The notes under the pieces are model-generated. The model saw nothing but the letters and a program-made list of their open reading frames with translations. It did no database searches and was not told the origin of the DNA. The translations under genes were made by a program, and so were the position numbers. Of a stretch of DNA of 64,000 bases, positions 1 through 10,910 are shown in pieces (within the stretch, counting starts at the first letter, position 1; every line of letters begins with the position of its first letter). Location: NCBI RefSeq assembly GCF_019320115.1, contig NC_089598.1, positions 88,117,560 through 88,181,559 of the forward strand, read 5' to 3'. The stretch is from Miscanthus floridulus (Eukaryota > Streptophyta > Magnoliopsida > Poales > Poaceae).

Positions 1-27
1 TAGTCTACCGAACAAACACCCCCTTAC

Positions 28-1379
28 TGGGCAGCCTCCGTCTCTGTGTCATACAGGCCCAGGTACACATACCTGCAGCAACAACTAGGAGATCAACCAA
101 GCCAAAAATTTCCCAAAGTAAGTTCCAAAATTTTTGTACTAGTACTAACTAATTGTTCAGCGTTAATTAATTACTTCTTGCCCATGAGCTGGCTGATCCT
201 GGACTCCCACTTACCGCACTTGTGCTGAGTGACTCCCCCTGACGAAGCCGGCGCCCTGCCGCCGGAGCACCTGCACGAACTCCTCCTTGCTGAAGCTCTT
301 CATCTGAAAATGCCGCTGCCATGGCAAGAAAAGCAGAACCAAGGCATCAAACAATGAGAGAGAAAGAGAGAGATGTTAACAACGATGAACAGAGCAGCTA
401 CAGTTCTTTATTCTTTCAGTTCATTCATGATGGTGGGCTCTTCTTCTACAGGTCTTTTGATTTGTAATAAGGGATCACCTTTTTCATCTCATCCTTGTAG
501 TCGTCCAGGGTGAAGTTGATGTCTGCATTCACGCCGCGGAACTTGATAGCAGCCTGGTCATAGGCCCTGCAAACAATGGGTCAAAGTACAGGGAGGGTTC
601 AAAGTTCAAACAAAAATTTAGAAATTTACTCCTAGTTTGTACGTATATATAATAAGATGGAACAAATGTGAGGAAGAAATCTATGAACCTTGCAGCAGCC
701 TGCGCTGTGTCAAAACCACCTAGAAAAAGAGCAATGCGGACACCAGATTAAATGCCATGAAATGATGCTAGTAGTACGTGATTTAAGTTCCGGTTTTTTC
801 CAATTGGACAAGAACTCACCCAAGTACACCTGCTTCCCACAGTCCCTGCCAATGAAACAAGAGAGACACAGAGAGGGAGAGATGAGCATGAAATAGAACA
901 GGAAATGGAGATTGCTTGCACAAGCCGAAAATACCATCAAAGAAAGAAGCTAATTCAAAGGACTGCACTGCAGGAGCGCAGGTGACTGACCAGATGTGGG
1001 ACTCCCACCGGCCGGTGCGGCGGTAGAAGGTGACGCCGCGGTACTGAGAGCTCCGGGACCGCGGGCCGCGGCGGCTCTTCCTCGACGCCGACCGGACCCA
1101 CTGCTCCGCCGCGCTACAACCGGCGGGCACGTGGCACTGCCACTGCTCCTCCGTCGCCTGCTGCTGCGCTGGCGCTGGGGCTGCAGTGGCCGGGAAGAAC
1201 TGCTGGGTGACGGCGGCCGGCCGGCCGGGCACCACGGGCATGGGGAAGCCGAAGATCATGCTGCTGGCGCCTTCAGACGGTCGGCGGCCGACCTGCGGCA
1301 GCAGCTCGGCCTCCCCCGGCGCGGCACGCGCAATGCCGTCGACGCCGCAGTGGAAGAAGGCTCTCCTGGTGGCGTCCAT
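28..1379 (-). pseudogene. AP2-family transcription factor gene, GLOSSY15-like, with a broken second AP2 repeat (3' part outside window)
   Basis: AP2 proteins bind DNA in the nucleus; GLOSSY15-type members promote juvenile leaf identity in grasses and are miR172 targets (family knowledge; any miR172 site would lie off the left edge). Six exons can be read on the minus strand: 991-1379, 820-845, 689-719, 480-566, 175-303 and 28-72, all with GT/AG introns. The short exons of 26 and 31 nt inside AP2 repeat 1 are typical of the family. Repeat 1 is intact, running from [17 protein letters not shown] through DCGKQVYLG to the [11 protein letters not shown] block. Exon 5 encodes the linker RRQGAGFVRG and should then enter repeat 2. 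Residues equivalent to the SSxxR block are missing and the frame shifts, giving a stop about seven codons later. The other frame of the same exon still reads HKCGKWESR, and exon 6 reads YVYLGLYDTE. The start is the ATG at 1379; an in-frame upstream ATG at 1439 also exists. A sequencing error or a functional repeat-1-only protein is possible. Confidence 0.85.
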
Positions 1380-1931
1380 GGCCGGCCGTGCTGCCGCGGG
1401 TGCGTGCGAGCGTGCGTGAACGGAGATAGAGATGCACACACGGCGTTCTTGGGTCGAGGCTCTTCTCTATCTATGTGGTGGAATGCATCATTGCAGCTTT
1501 TTTCCTTTTACGCAGTTTAGATGTTAGCTGGTCTCGTCCTCTCTCTCTCTCTCTCACTGTCTCACACTGTGAGTGATGTGTGTGCGTTGCACACTTGCAC
1601 TTGGTTGCTGTCTGTCGAAGAATCTGCGGGTAGTATCAAGCTAGCAGGAAGGCTAACTGGGTAAGGAAAGGGAAAGATCTCTGAGCAGGCTATCACTTCA
1701 TGTCAAGCGTCGTCTTTTTATGGGACTGGAAGCATGGAGAACACCAGTGTTCCAGCCACACAACCCACAAGCGGCAAGCGAGCGAGACGGCCCCTCCCCC
1801 CCAAACACACAACCTCCTCTATCTGTCTATCTACTATGTGCTTTTGGGCTTGTCACCAAACCATCATCCATCGTATCTGTCTCTTCATGGTGCGCATTTA
1901 CAATTACACAGCACAAATCGTAGGTAGCTTA
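1380..1931 (-). promoter_or_regulatory. 5' region of the AP2-like gene
   Basis: This is the sequence immediately upstream of the AP2-like start codon on the minus strand. It carries a CT/GA dinucleotide tract near 1537-1556, common in 5' UTRs of plant genes, and no competing coding region that I recognise. No TATA box can be assigned with confidence. The role as promoter and 5' UTR is inferred from position only. Confidence 0.4.
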
Positions 1932-2158
1932 CTTCCTCGGTCACTAAATAACTATCGGTTTTGATTTCCATATCATAAGTTTAACCGGATAAAATACGTG
2001 TAACATTTATATCACCAAATAAATTTATTATAAAAATAGATTCAACCATCTATCTAGCGATATTAGTTTTATACCATAAATATTAATATTTTTATATATA
2101 TTTAGTCAAACTTATTTCTCGAAAAACGAAAACGACAGCTATTTAGAGATGGAGTGAG
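1932..2158. mobile_element. Stowaway-like MITE
   Basis: A 227-bp AT-rich element with degenerate terminal inverted repeats: CACTAAATAACTATCG on the left pairs with a CTATTTAGAG-containing right end. It is flanked by TA dinucleotides, the Tc1/mariner Stowaway target duplication. A second copy of the same family lies at 10911-11142. Confidence 0.75.
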
Positions 2159-2731
2159 TATATATGCATGTATGTATGTATACAGTGTATGGCTTACATT
2201 CATGCCGCCGGTTCCAATAGGTGACCAGTGCTATGTCAGTTCCTTATTATACAGTAGTATGAGGCCATTATCAGTGAAGGTTTTATCAGAGTTTTATTTA
2301 CATTTAATAAGCAGTCACGTACTCCGGACGACACGAAGCCTCTTCTCTATCTAAGCAGTCACATTATCAACGGAAGTTTTTATCATAGTTCCGGTAAGTG
2401 TTTTTTACGACATGACAACGTTTTAGAGAAAAAATAATTTTTATGTAGATGAAACCGTCTTGGCTCGGTTACCAACTTAGGATGAATCATCATAGAACTA
2501 AATGTTTATGAAACAAAAAAAAATAAACTATATATTGAGATGATGGTTTCGTCTATGTCTCACTGCATTCTATGTTCTTATTAGAAGCAATGATATAAAA
2601 CTCTCCATTGAGAATGATCCGAAAGAAGAACTACTGCTAATGATTTTATCTATGTTTGCATTCTATGTTCTTAGAAAGAATGATATAAAACTCTTCGGTG
2701 AGAATAACCTAAAAGAAGAAGCACTGTTGTA
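2159..2731. other. Intergenic, no gene seen
   Basis: AT-rich spacer. Two related segments, near 2540-2625 and 2645-2725, share 'gcattctatgttctta' and 'atgatataaaactct'. They look like a degenerate local duplication of about 100 bp. No coding region recognised. Confidence 0.5.
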
Positions 2732-2953
2732 GGTGTTTGGCTACTAAAATTTAGTCCGTGTCACATCGAATGTTTGGACACATGCATGGAGTATGAAACG
2801 TAGACTAATTACAAAACTAATTGCACAGATCGAGACTAATTTACGAGGCGAATCTATTAAACCTAATTAGACTCATATTTAGTCTTTCTAATTAGTACCT
2901 AAATACCCGATGTGACATCTACTAAACTTTAGTCTATGGATTCAATCACCCAA
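2732..2953. mobile_element. Foldback-type grass MITE
   Basis: The ends GTGTTTGGCTACTAAAATTTAGTCC-like and ACTAAACTTTAGTC...CACCCAAA-like form an imperfect inverted repeat. Internal motifs 'gtcacatcgaatgtttgg', 'aactaattgcacag' and 'cgaatctattaa' are shared with the element at 10066-10403. The superfamily was not determined. Confidence 0.7.
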
Positions 2954-4132
2954 ATTATGTAAGTTCCAACTGGACATCAAGCTAGTAGACAGACAGTACT
3001 ACGTATTTAAGTTTCATATAGTAGCTAGCAGTGCAATTATCAGAGCTAGCATGCATTTGGTACCTAGGTGTTGAGATTATTAGGTCGTAGGTTTCTGGCA
3101 GTGGATCAGCCAAGCAACACTAGTGCCTGCCTATTCCAATCCATGTAATGTAATGTAACCTAGCCCTCGCCCGCGTGCATTCACTTCCCGGCCTGCGTAA
3201 AAAGGCCCCCACCTTCCACCAACCTCCCACTTGGCCACTTGCCCTTGCTTGCATTGCATGCGCATGCGCCGGTGAGAGTTAGAGAGGCAGAGGCCGGCCG
3301 GCAGCGGGCAGCGGGCAGCGGCAGCCCGGTGTTGCCGCTGGTTTTCGAATCGATACGATACGTACGAACGCATCGCATGTGTGTGTTTGCCTCTGCGTCT
3401 GCACGCCGTCTGCGTCTGCTATGCAATGAAGAAAGCAGAGGCAGAGATGGAGGACCAAGAGATCGAGACGAGGCAATAATCAGGCAAGGCACCAGCACCG
3501 CCGTCGTCGTCGTCTTCAATCTACCTCCGGCTCCGAGTCCCACGTTAACCAGATCGAAGACATGCATCATAATGCGGGCACGCATGCATGGGCGTGGGCG
3601 CGGCCGCGCGCCATTAAGGCCGTGGTCCGTGCGTGTGTCGATCTGTCTGTGGACTTGCACGTAATTAATACCACCCCTTGTTATTATCGCCGCTGAGAAT
3701 ACGGAGTACTGTATATATGTACCAGGAGTAGTACACTGTTGCCTACCGACCACAGTTGAAGGTGCTCCCTCCTAACGAAAAACGTGCTGTTGCATACGTA
3801 CAAGTATAGGCACCCTTCGGCTGTGCCTTGTACCGTACCACACAGACTACTTCTGCAGCTGGTTCACACTACTGCCGAAATGTTTTCTAGGTGCGTTTAA
3901 AATAGGTTACAGGGGCGGTTTGAAAAAGCGATACAATGCTGATTTTCTGGAAGGGATTTTTGCTTCTATACTACTACTCGATCCCTAGACCTGAAAATGG
4001 ATTAACATCCTCGTCCAATTAATCCAGAAGGGAAGGGAGTCCAACTAAAATCAGGCAGGTATCCCATCCATCATACACGAAATATCCAATCCAGTCTAGC
4101 CCACTACTGCATCAATCCAATCCAGTCCAACC
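2954..4132. other. Intergenic, GC-rich centre, no gene recognised
   Basis: The 3150-3660 part is GC-rich and holds overlapping open frames on both strands (the longest minus-strand one spans 3181-3753), but none shows a recognisable domain or credible composition. The 3950-4132 part contains repeated 'aatccagt/aatccaat' words and is the target of the copia insertion that follows. Confidence 0.5.
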
Positions 4133-4159
4133 TGTAAGAGAATGAAACGCTCAATTCAT

Positions 4160-5924
4160 CCAAAATCACAAGGTAGAATTTGAAACCAGAGTTGCTCATT
4201 ATGGGTGAGGTCCAAACATCACAATGCAACAATTGAAAAGGGAAGTGCGAAAAATTATTGGACTCGCTAAAGGGCAGTCGTACATGTTTGCCGCGGCGGC
4301 AGGCATCGCATGTATGCTGGCTAGACTTAGAACAGGAAAAACCAATGGAGCGAGAGAGCCGCTGGAGCGCATCACGGCCAGGGTGACCCAGACGCGCATG
4401 CCAGAGGTCGCTGTCGTTGGAGGCAAGGAGTGCAGCAGATGGGCGCGCCGATGTGGTGGTGGATGGGCGAAGTGGATAGAGCTCGCCTGAAGAATCACAT
4501 CGGAGCAGAACCGTCTTGGTGCGAAGGTCCTTGATGGAGAAACCCCATGGATCAAATTCAACAGAGATGGAATTATCACGGGTTAGAGCACGAACAGAAA
4601 TTAAATTCTTAACAAGATGAGGAGCAATGAGAACTTGACGCAAATGTAAGGGAGAGGAAGAGGTGGGGATGATGGCGTTGCCAGTGCATTCAGCCGGAAT
4701 GGACTGTCCGTTGCCGACAACAATATGACGATGAACGGTAGGGACTGGGGGGGAATTTAGAATACCAGCACTGGAAGCCATGTGTGAGGTGGCTCCCGTA
4801 TCAAGGAACCAGTCGCCGCCGCCGGTGGTGTTGTTGATGTTCATGTTGTTGAGGGCGGTGTAGAGGCCGGCCGGCAGCGATCCCGAGGCGCCAGCGTAGA
4901 GGCTGGCATCCGGCGTGGACGACGGCGCGGGGAGTGGCGGTGCAGAGGACACCGGATGAACGCCAGGCCGAGATCCGAGGACGCTGGGCCTCCATGTGGC
5001 CATGGGCCACGCCTGGACGATGCCGTGCCACGGGTTCTGTGCCAGAGCCCACGGTGGAAGCGGACCGCCCGGGGGCACCGAGGAGCCGGCGGTGGGGGCG
5101 CCGTGGCCGCCGGTGTTGTTCTGCCTGTTGCGCCCGTCAGTGGCCTTCCGCTTCTTACGCCGATCGTTGGTGTTGTTGGTGAACGCCGGGGACGTGCGTG
5201 GAGGAGAGGCGACGGGCCGTGGCGCCTGGTTGGTCGTCGCCGCCGCAAGGAGAGCAGTCTGTGCCTCCATCTGATGGGAGTGCTTGATGCGGTGCTCTTC
5301 CTGCAGGAGGTACGACTTGGTGTAGAGGAAGGTTGGGGGCGGCTTCATGGTGGAGAGGACGGCGATGGCCTGGCTGAACTTGTTGTTCAAACCGCGCAGG
5401 GTGTTGATGACGAGAGCGGGGTCGGAGACGGCGGCGCCGCAGTCGTAGAGCGTGTCGGCGAGGCGCTTGAGTTTGCCGCAGTACTCGGCGATGCCCATGT
5501 CGCCCTGGAACAGGCTGTGGAACTCCTGTTGGGCGTACACCGCGCGCTGGAGGCTGTTGTCGAGGAATTGGCCGGTGATCGCGAGCCAGACGGAGTGGGC
5601 GGAGGCGTTGGGGCGGTTGACGTCGTTCCAGATCTCCTTGGAGATGGTGTTGTAGAGCCATGAGACGACGCAGGCGTCGACCTGGAGCCACTCGGGGTCG
5701 TCGATCATGGCGGCGGCATCCACCGTGCCGTCGATGTGGTCGAAGAGGCCGAACTTCTTGATGGCGAGTTCGATGAACGAGCGCCACTGCCGGAAGTTTC
5801 CCTCGTCAGCCGAGAGGACGATGGGGACATGGCTGCGGATGTTGAGCATCATGAGGGAGGAGGCAGGGGGTGGAGCGGGATCAGCAAATGGATTTGTGCC
5901 CGAGGATGCCGTGGAGCCCGGCAT
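4160..5924 (-). pseudogene. copia Gag-Pol N-terminal fragment (gag, protease, start of integrase)
   Basis: This uninterrupted frame starts at 5924, shortly after the PBS. The first ~230 residues match the copia gag/UBN2 type (WRSFIELAIKKFGL, YAQQEFHSLFQG and CGKLKRLADTL blocks). A proline/glycine-rich stretch follows without a CCHC knuckle. The aspartic protease motif DTGATSHM begins near residue 375. A GAG-pre-integrase zinc region (WHARLGHPG, then CDACRRGK) and the first integrase catalytic Asp (LLHCDVW) come last. At YLVILDE the frame runs straight into LTR sequence and stops at 4104, so about two thirds of pol is missing. The frame itself has no stop, suggesting either recent loss or a defective RNA that inserted as is. 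Confidence 0.9.
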
Positions 5925-5961
5925 TGGGGCCAGAAGCGGAAGCAGAGGGAGGGGATCGAGA

Positions 5962-5975
5962 GGAAGCTGATACCA
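5962..5975 (-). other. Primer-binding site of the truncated copia element
   Basis: On the minus strand TGGTATCAGCTTCC lies directly after the LTR end ...TTACA. The first eight bases match the plant initiator tRNA-Met 3' end complement used by copia elements. Confidence 0.85.
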
Positions 5976-6186
5976 TGTAAGAGAATGAAACGCTCAATTC
6001 ATTCATTCAGTAGTGACTGAGTACATATACAAGATGCCAGTGAATGCTGGCCGAACAATGCTAACAAGCTCCTATATGTGCGGATCAGGCATGCAGCAGT
6101 ACATGAGAGAGATTACAGAGATGACAGCTGAGTCTACGCTAGCTAACTGAATCCCTAACTGAATGCTGAAGAATCGGTCGTTTACA

Positions 6187-6465
6187 CAACCATCCAAATA
6201 CTCAGCGTTGTGTCAGCCGGGCGAGCACGGGCTGCTCAGCCCTTTCAGGAAGCCACTCCATACCATGTGCCACGGATGCCTATCTCTGCACCACCGATGG
6301 GAGGGCATCCTCGACGCCCACGTCGTCGATGGCCAGAAGCCACTCTTCTAGGCCGCGACCCATCCATCCTCGGTGGAGCCGTCATCAAGCTCCTCCCTCC
6401 GCTCTCCTCGTCACTAGTCACCCCCGCAGGAAGTTGTCGGCGCCATGTGGTGGCGACGCCTAGGG
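6187..6465. other. Spacer between copia element and old LTR
   Basis: GC-rich 280-bp sequence following the copia target duplication. Short open frames are present on the plus strand, but no domain is recognised. Confidence 0.45.
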
Positions 6466-6911
6466 TGATTAAAGCCCTAGTTTGATTTTGGATAATTGAT
6501 GAAATTTATATACTAACCTTTGTCATGAGTGTTGATTAGAGCAATGTTGGTACATCCAAGTGATGGAGCAAGTGAGAGGTCCATGGAGATGAAGATGGAC
6601 ATGAGATGATAGTGATCAAGCTCCAACTTAAAAAAGAAGAAAGAGAAAAACAAAAACCAAGGAGATCAAGGCAAATGTATCAAATATGTTTTTGTTTTGG
6701 CACTCAAGACACCATAGAGGGTGTGGGTGTGTTTAGGATTGATAGCCGTACTATAAAGAGAAAAAATCTTTGGCTAAGCGGTTATCGAGTGCCACTAGGT
6801 GACATGATTCTTGCATATGCATTTAGGGACCTAGTGTGCTAACAATTAACCCTTGAAAAATGCTTTGAAAAAATGCTAACACACATGCACACAAAGTTCT
6901 ACACTTTGTGG

Positions 6912-7628
6912 CACTGGTAGAGAACAAAGCTTTACTCCCGGTGGAGAACCCCCTCTAGTCCCGGTTCCCCACCCGGGAGCAAGCATCCGGGACTAAATGG
7001 GGGTCCTTTAGTCCCGGGTCAAGAACCGGGACTAAAGGGGGACCTTTAGTCCCGGTGGGTAACACCAACCGGGACTAAAGGTCCGACTAAAGGTCCTCCC
7101 AGCTTTAAAAAAAATAATGCCTCCTACCGCTGCGTCCCGTGAGATTCGAACCCAAGACCTCATGCATTGCCTCGCGCGTAGTTTACCACCTTACCTACAC
7201 AACACATCTGACAAAGGATGGGATGCTTCCCTTTTGAACTAACCCATCGGGGGACCTTTAGTCCCGGTTGGTATTACCAACCGGGACTAAAGGGTCCTTT
7301 AGTCCGGGTTGGTGTTACCAACCGGGACTAAAGGGTCTACCTTTAGTCCCGGTTGATGTTACCAACCGGGACTAAAGGTTGGAGACTTTTAGTCCCGGTT
7401 GGTGGCTCCAACCGGGAGTAAAGGTCCACCTTTAGTCCCGGTTGGTGTCTCCAACCGGGACTAAAGGTCCCCTGCCACTGTGCCGAGCGCAGTAGCCGTT
7501 GGGTAGGGACCTTTAGTCCCGGTTGGAGACACCAACCGGGACTAAAGGTCTCTCTAGTCCCGGGCGCAAAAAATGCCGGGACTAGAGCCTATTTTGACCT
7601 CGGATGAAAGGTCTGTTCTCTACTAGTG
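6912..7628. mobile_element. Non-autonomous CACTA (En/Spm) element
   Basis: The 717-bp element begins CACTGGTAGAGAACA and ends TGTTCTCTACTAGTG, an imperfect CACTA-type inverted repeat. It is flanked by a 3-bp duplication TGG at 6909-6911 and 7629-7631. Inside are many direct and inverted copies of 'ttagtcccggttggt', the subterminal repeat typical of CACTA elements. No transposase is present. A tRNA-like segment near 7118-7195 is described separately. The insertion splits the old LTR. Confidence 0.92.
7118..7195 (-). other. tRNA-like / SINE-like segment inside the CACTA element
   Basis: On the minus strand GGTTCGAATCTC matches the RNA polymerase III B box. About 35 bases upstream, GGTGGTAAACTACG is a weak A-box-like word. 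No complete cloverleaf can be drawn, so this is not called a tRNA gene. Confidence 0.4.
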
Positions 7629-8280
7629 TGGTTAGCAACTTGGAAGCAAGGGTGAAGTTGTTGAAGTGTTAGAAAAAGAAGAGGAGAAGGAGGTGAGAAC
7701 CGGACCCTGCTAGCGCAGGGGATCCGGACCCTGGCGAGGGCCGGTCCGGTACCAAACCCTAAGCCAGAGGGTTGCTGCGGGTGATTCGGACCCTGCTTGG
7801 CAGTGGTTCCGAACCGTCTCCTCAGGGTCCGGTTGGACCGCGCAGTGACAGCTGAGAGCAGCGCAGGGGCACGGGAGCTCCGGACCCAGGCGCGCGGTGA
7901 GTCTAGACTCAGGCGCGTGGGTCTGGCTATGGAGCGAGTGAGCGAGGAGGCGACATGGCACACGGAGGTGTTCCGGACCCGCACTGTGCGTGGTCCAGAA
8001 GTCAGGAGCGGACCGGGTCCGGATGCATTTTGCCCTCTCTGGATCGTTTCGGACCTAGGAAGTGCGTGGGTCCGGTTCTGTTGCCTGGGTCCGGTCCAGA
8101 GGTGCTATTGACTGCGCTGTGTTTTAGTGACCGTTGAGATCTGACGCGCGAGGTTCAAAGGAGGGACATGTGGCGCAAATCCAAGAACCAGACCCGCCCT
8201 GTAGATGGTCTGGACCTCGGGTCCAGTTATAGGGTCCGGTCGACCCCGAGTGAGTAACGGCTAGTGGAGGTCTTGGACCT

Positions 8281-8290
8281 CTATAAATAG
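8281..8290 (+). promoter_or_regulatory. TATA box of the old LTR
   Basis: CTATAAATAG lies about 1.1 kb (CACTA insertion excluded) from the LTR start and just downstream of a TCCGGACC-rich block, as expected for a U3 promoter. Confidence 0.6.
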
Positions 8291-9185
8291 ACTTGGGGTG
8301 CCTTGGGCTCACTCTCTTGCACATTTTCATCAGTGATACATCCTTGTGAGCCCAAGCAAACACCTTCCACTCATCTCCATCATTGATTCACCATCATAGT
8401 GAGATTGGGAGTGATTCCTAGTGCATTTGCTTCAGTGATTGCATCTAGTGGCACTTGGGGATCATTGTGGCTGCGGTGTTTGCCGACACCTAGACGACTT
8501 GGAGTAGCGGAGGAGCATTGGCATGAGTTGGTGATTGTTCATGGCCATCTCCCAGTGATTTGTGTGGGGTCTCGTACCTTCCCCGGCGGAGAGCCAAAAG
8601 GCAACTCTAGTGGATTGCTCGTGTCATTCACTTATGGGTAGGTTCTTGCGGCTCCAAGTGTTGGCTAGGTGTGTGATACCTATTAGACGCCAAACCACCA
8701 AGTGTTGGTCGACACAACGGGGACTGGCGTGCCGGTAAGCACGTGAACCTCGGGAGAAAAATCTTGTGTCCATTGTGATTGGTATTCTCCCGATGATTGA
8801 TTGGATATTCATTGATTGGTTCATCTCCCTTGCCACGACGGTATAATCTTCCAACACTCTCTCTTGTATTTACTTTGTTTACCTTCTTGCCCAATGAAGC
8901 TCTTGAAGCTCTTTAGTGTAGTTAGTCTTTGGGAGCTTGTTAGTTTGGTTAGTGAGGCTCTTTAGTTAGTCTTTGAGAGCTCACTAGCTTAGAGAGTAGT
9001 GACATAGCCTTTGTGTGAACCTATAGATCATAGCAACTAGAATTGTTGGTATATGTGGCTTGCAACCCTTGTAGAGTTAGAGCAAAATTGCATTTCACCA
9101 TTTATGTTACTAACCTTGTGCTCTAGTGAATTTGTAGAGATTTTTATAGTCTATTTACCCCCCTCTAACCATTTAGGACCTTTTA

Positions 9186-9661
9186 GCCATGCACGGAGCT
9201 GCAGGAACGCCACCGAAGTTGCCCCCCACCACAGCCCCACCACCAACCTCCGCTGGAACAACACGGCTAGTACGACGAACTATTGCGCCGACAACTATAT
9301 CCTGCTCCCGCTGTGCTGCCCCTGTCGCCATTCCTGCTCTGCACCTCGCCGGTGGTGGTGATGGTGCCTCAACATAGCTATCGTGGCCATCGCGTGTATA
9401 GACGAAGAAGCATGACACCGAGTACCGCCAGCAAGAGGAATGGGAAGGGGCGAGAGATCCAACGGTTTTTGGATATCCATGTTTTTGTATCCAATCCATT
9501 ACCATATTTTTGGATCCTACGCCAATGGATATCCGCATCCAAACAACATCCATCCAATTAAATCCACAATGGGTTAAACCCATTTGGGTTTTGGATGATC
9601 CAAATCCACTTCTCTGTCTACTCCCCTCCGTTTTAAATTATAAGACACTTTAGTTTTTTTA
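9186..9661. other. Intergenic, with part of a second Stowaway-like end
   Basis: The sequence contains short GC-rich frames without recognised domains and a stretch with repeated 'ggatatcc/atccaa' words (9465-9600). At 9622-9660 there is an end-like sequence CTCCCCTCCGTTTTAAATTATAAG, which looks like half of another MITE next to the element at 9662. Confidence 0.45.
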
Positions 9662-9890
9662 CTCCGTCCATCCTGAAATGTAAGGAACTGAGAGTTTAAA
9701 ATTTGTACCAGAATATAAGGTATTCTAGGTGAACAAACACTCAAAAAGACAATATTCACTTGCATACCTACCATTAATATCTATCACTAACCCAAACATA
9801 GTAAGCAGAGAGGGTTATATGCATCATTTGTCTTACCATATAATATGTCCTACAATTACTTAGATACCTAATATTTCAGGATGGAGGGAG
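9662..9890. mobile_element. Stowaway-like MITE
   Basis: The 229-bp element has ends CTCCGTCCATCCTGAAAT and ATTTCAGGATGGAGGGAG, a clear inverted repeat. It is flanked by TA on both sides. Confidence 0.85.
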
Positions 9891-10065
9891 TAGATATATT
9901 GTTTTGCTATGTATCTAGATAATGTATATCTAAGTCCTTAGCAATGAACTATTATATCTTGTTAGTTAGTAGTTGTGCTTGTGCATGGCTAAGGGCAGTC
10001 CCAATAGGATGTCTAAGACAGTTTTTATGGCATTAACTATGATGCCAACTAAACAAAATGGTCCG

Positions 10066-10403
10066 GGATGTTTGGATCCAGGGACTAGAGTTTAGTCCAT
10101 GTCACATCGAACATTCGAAAGCTAACTAGGAGAAATAAACATGAGTTAATTATAAAACTAATTGCACATATAGAGACTAATTTGTGAGATGAATCTATTA
10201 AGCCTAATTAATCCATCATTAGCACATGTTTACTGTAACACCACATTGTCAAATCATGGACAAATTAGGCTTAATAGATTCATCTCGCAAATTAGTCTAC
10301 ATCTGTGCAATAAGTTTTGTAATTAGTCTATATTTAATACTATAAATTAGTGTCCAAACATCCGATGTGACAGGACTAAATTTTAGTCTGGGGTATCAAA
10401 CAG
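10066..10403. mobile_element. Foldback-type grass MITE (full-length form)
   Basis: The two halves are extended inverted repeats of each other: 'gtttggatccagggactag' against 'ctggggtatcaaac', 'aattgcaca' against 'tgtgcaat', and 'gaatctattaagcctaatta' against 'aattaggcttaatagattc'. The RNA would fold into a long hairpin. It is the same family as the element at 2732-2953. The target duplication is unclear. Confidence 0.8.
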
Positions 10404-10910
10404 AGAAGGAATATACAATAAAATATCTCTATATTGGAAACAAAATATGAAGATAAGAAATCATCCATTGGTATGTGTAGTTTCTACATGTCATAATATA
10501 AGTATAGAAACTATCTCATAGTTTTCTTGGTTGAAGTAACTATCCTATAGTTTTCTTGGTTGAAGTTGCCCTAATAAACTAAACTGAGAGTATAGATTTT
10601 ATGTGTAGTTTCTACATTTCGCAAAAAGTATAGAAAATATCCCATAGTTTTCGTGGTTGAAGCTGCCCTAATAAGCTAACAACTCACCAGAGGTTTTGCT
10701 TATTTTTTAGACCACTTACTTATTTTATCTTCTAATAATTAGAAGCTTTCTCCAAAAAATACAATCCTAGGTGCATTCTTTGTTAAAGTATCTAAAATTT
10801 GACCAAATACATAAATTAAATATTAACATTTGTGACACTAAATAAGTATAATATAAAAATATATCATAATAATATTTATTTAATATTATAAGTACTGTTG
10901 TTTTTATATA
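10404..10910. other. AT-rich spacer with a duplicated segment
   Basis: The phrases 'tgtgtagtttctacat' and 'catagttttcttggttgaag' recur around 10475-10570 and 10600-10665, indicating local duplication of roughly 60-130 bp. No gene seen. Confidence 0.5.

Larger units (their letters stand above)
4133..6186 (-). mobile_element. Truncated Ty1/copia retrotransposon with target duplication
   Basis: In minus orientation the element has a 5' LTR at 5976-6186 (211 bp, ends TGTAA...TTACA) and an adjacent primer-binding site TGGTATCAGCTTCC at 5962-5975 (initiator-tRNA-Met type). A gag-protease-integrase reading frame follows, and the 3' LTR is reduced to 27 bp at 4133-4159. The remainder of pol (rest of integrase, RT, RNase H) and most of the 3' LTR are absent. 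The 5-bp flanks CAACC at 4128-4132 and 6187-6191 are identical and read as a target-site duplication. Confidence 0.92.
6466..9185 (+). mobile_element. Old solo-type LTR of the TGAAAG...CTTTCA family (copia SIRE-like), interrupted by a CACTA element
   Basis: The start 'tgattaaagccctagtttgattttgg' and the end 'accatttaggacctttta' are degenerate versions of the LTR ends seen cleanly at 47245-49138 and 58313-60285 (there in minus orientation). Without the nested CACTA element the length is about 2.0 kb, close to those copies. A TATA box (CTATAAATAG) lies at 8281-8290, preceded by a GC-rich block rich in TCCGGACC words. No internal domain follows and I found no convincing 5-bp duplication, so it is an old, decayed copy. 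Confidence 0.75.

Noticed and set aside
3181..3753. 190-codon minus-strand open frame in GC-rich DNA
   Set aside because: No recognisable domain, overlapping frames of similar length on the other strand, and low-complexity composition; typical chance frame in GC-rich DNA.
4956..5663. 235-codon plus-strand frame
   Set aside because: Antisense shadow of the copia gag-protease frame, which has clear motifs on the minus strand.
7118..7195. tRNA gene
   Set aside because: B box is good but no acceptor stem, D-arm or anticodon arm can be paired; more likely a SINE or tRNA relic.
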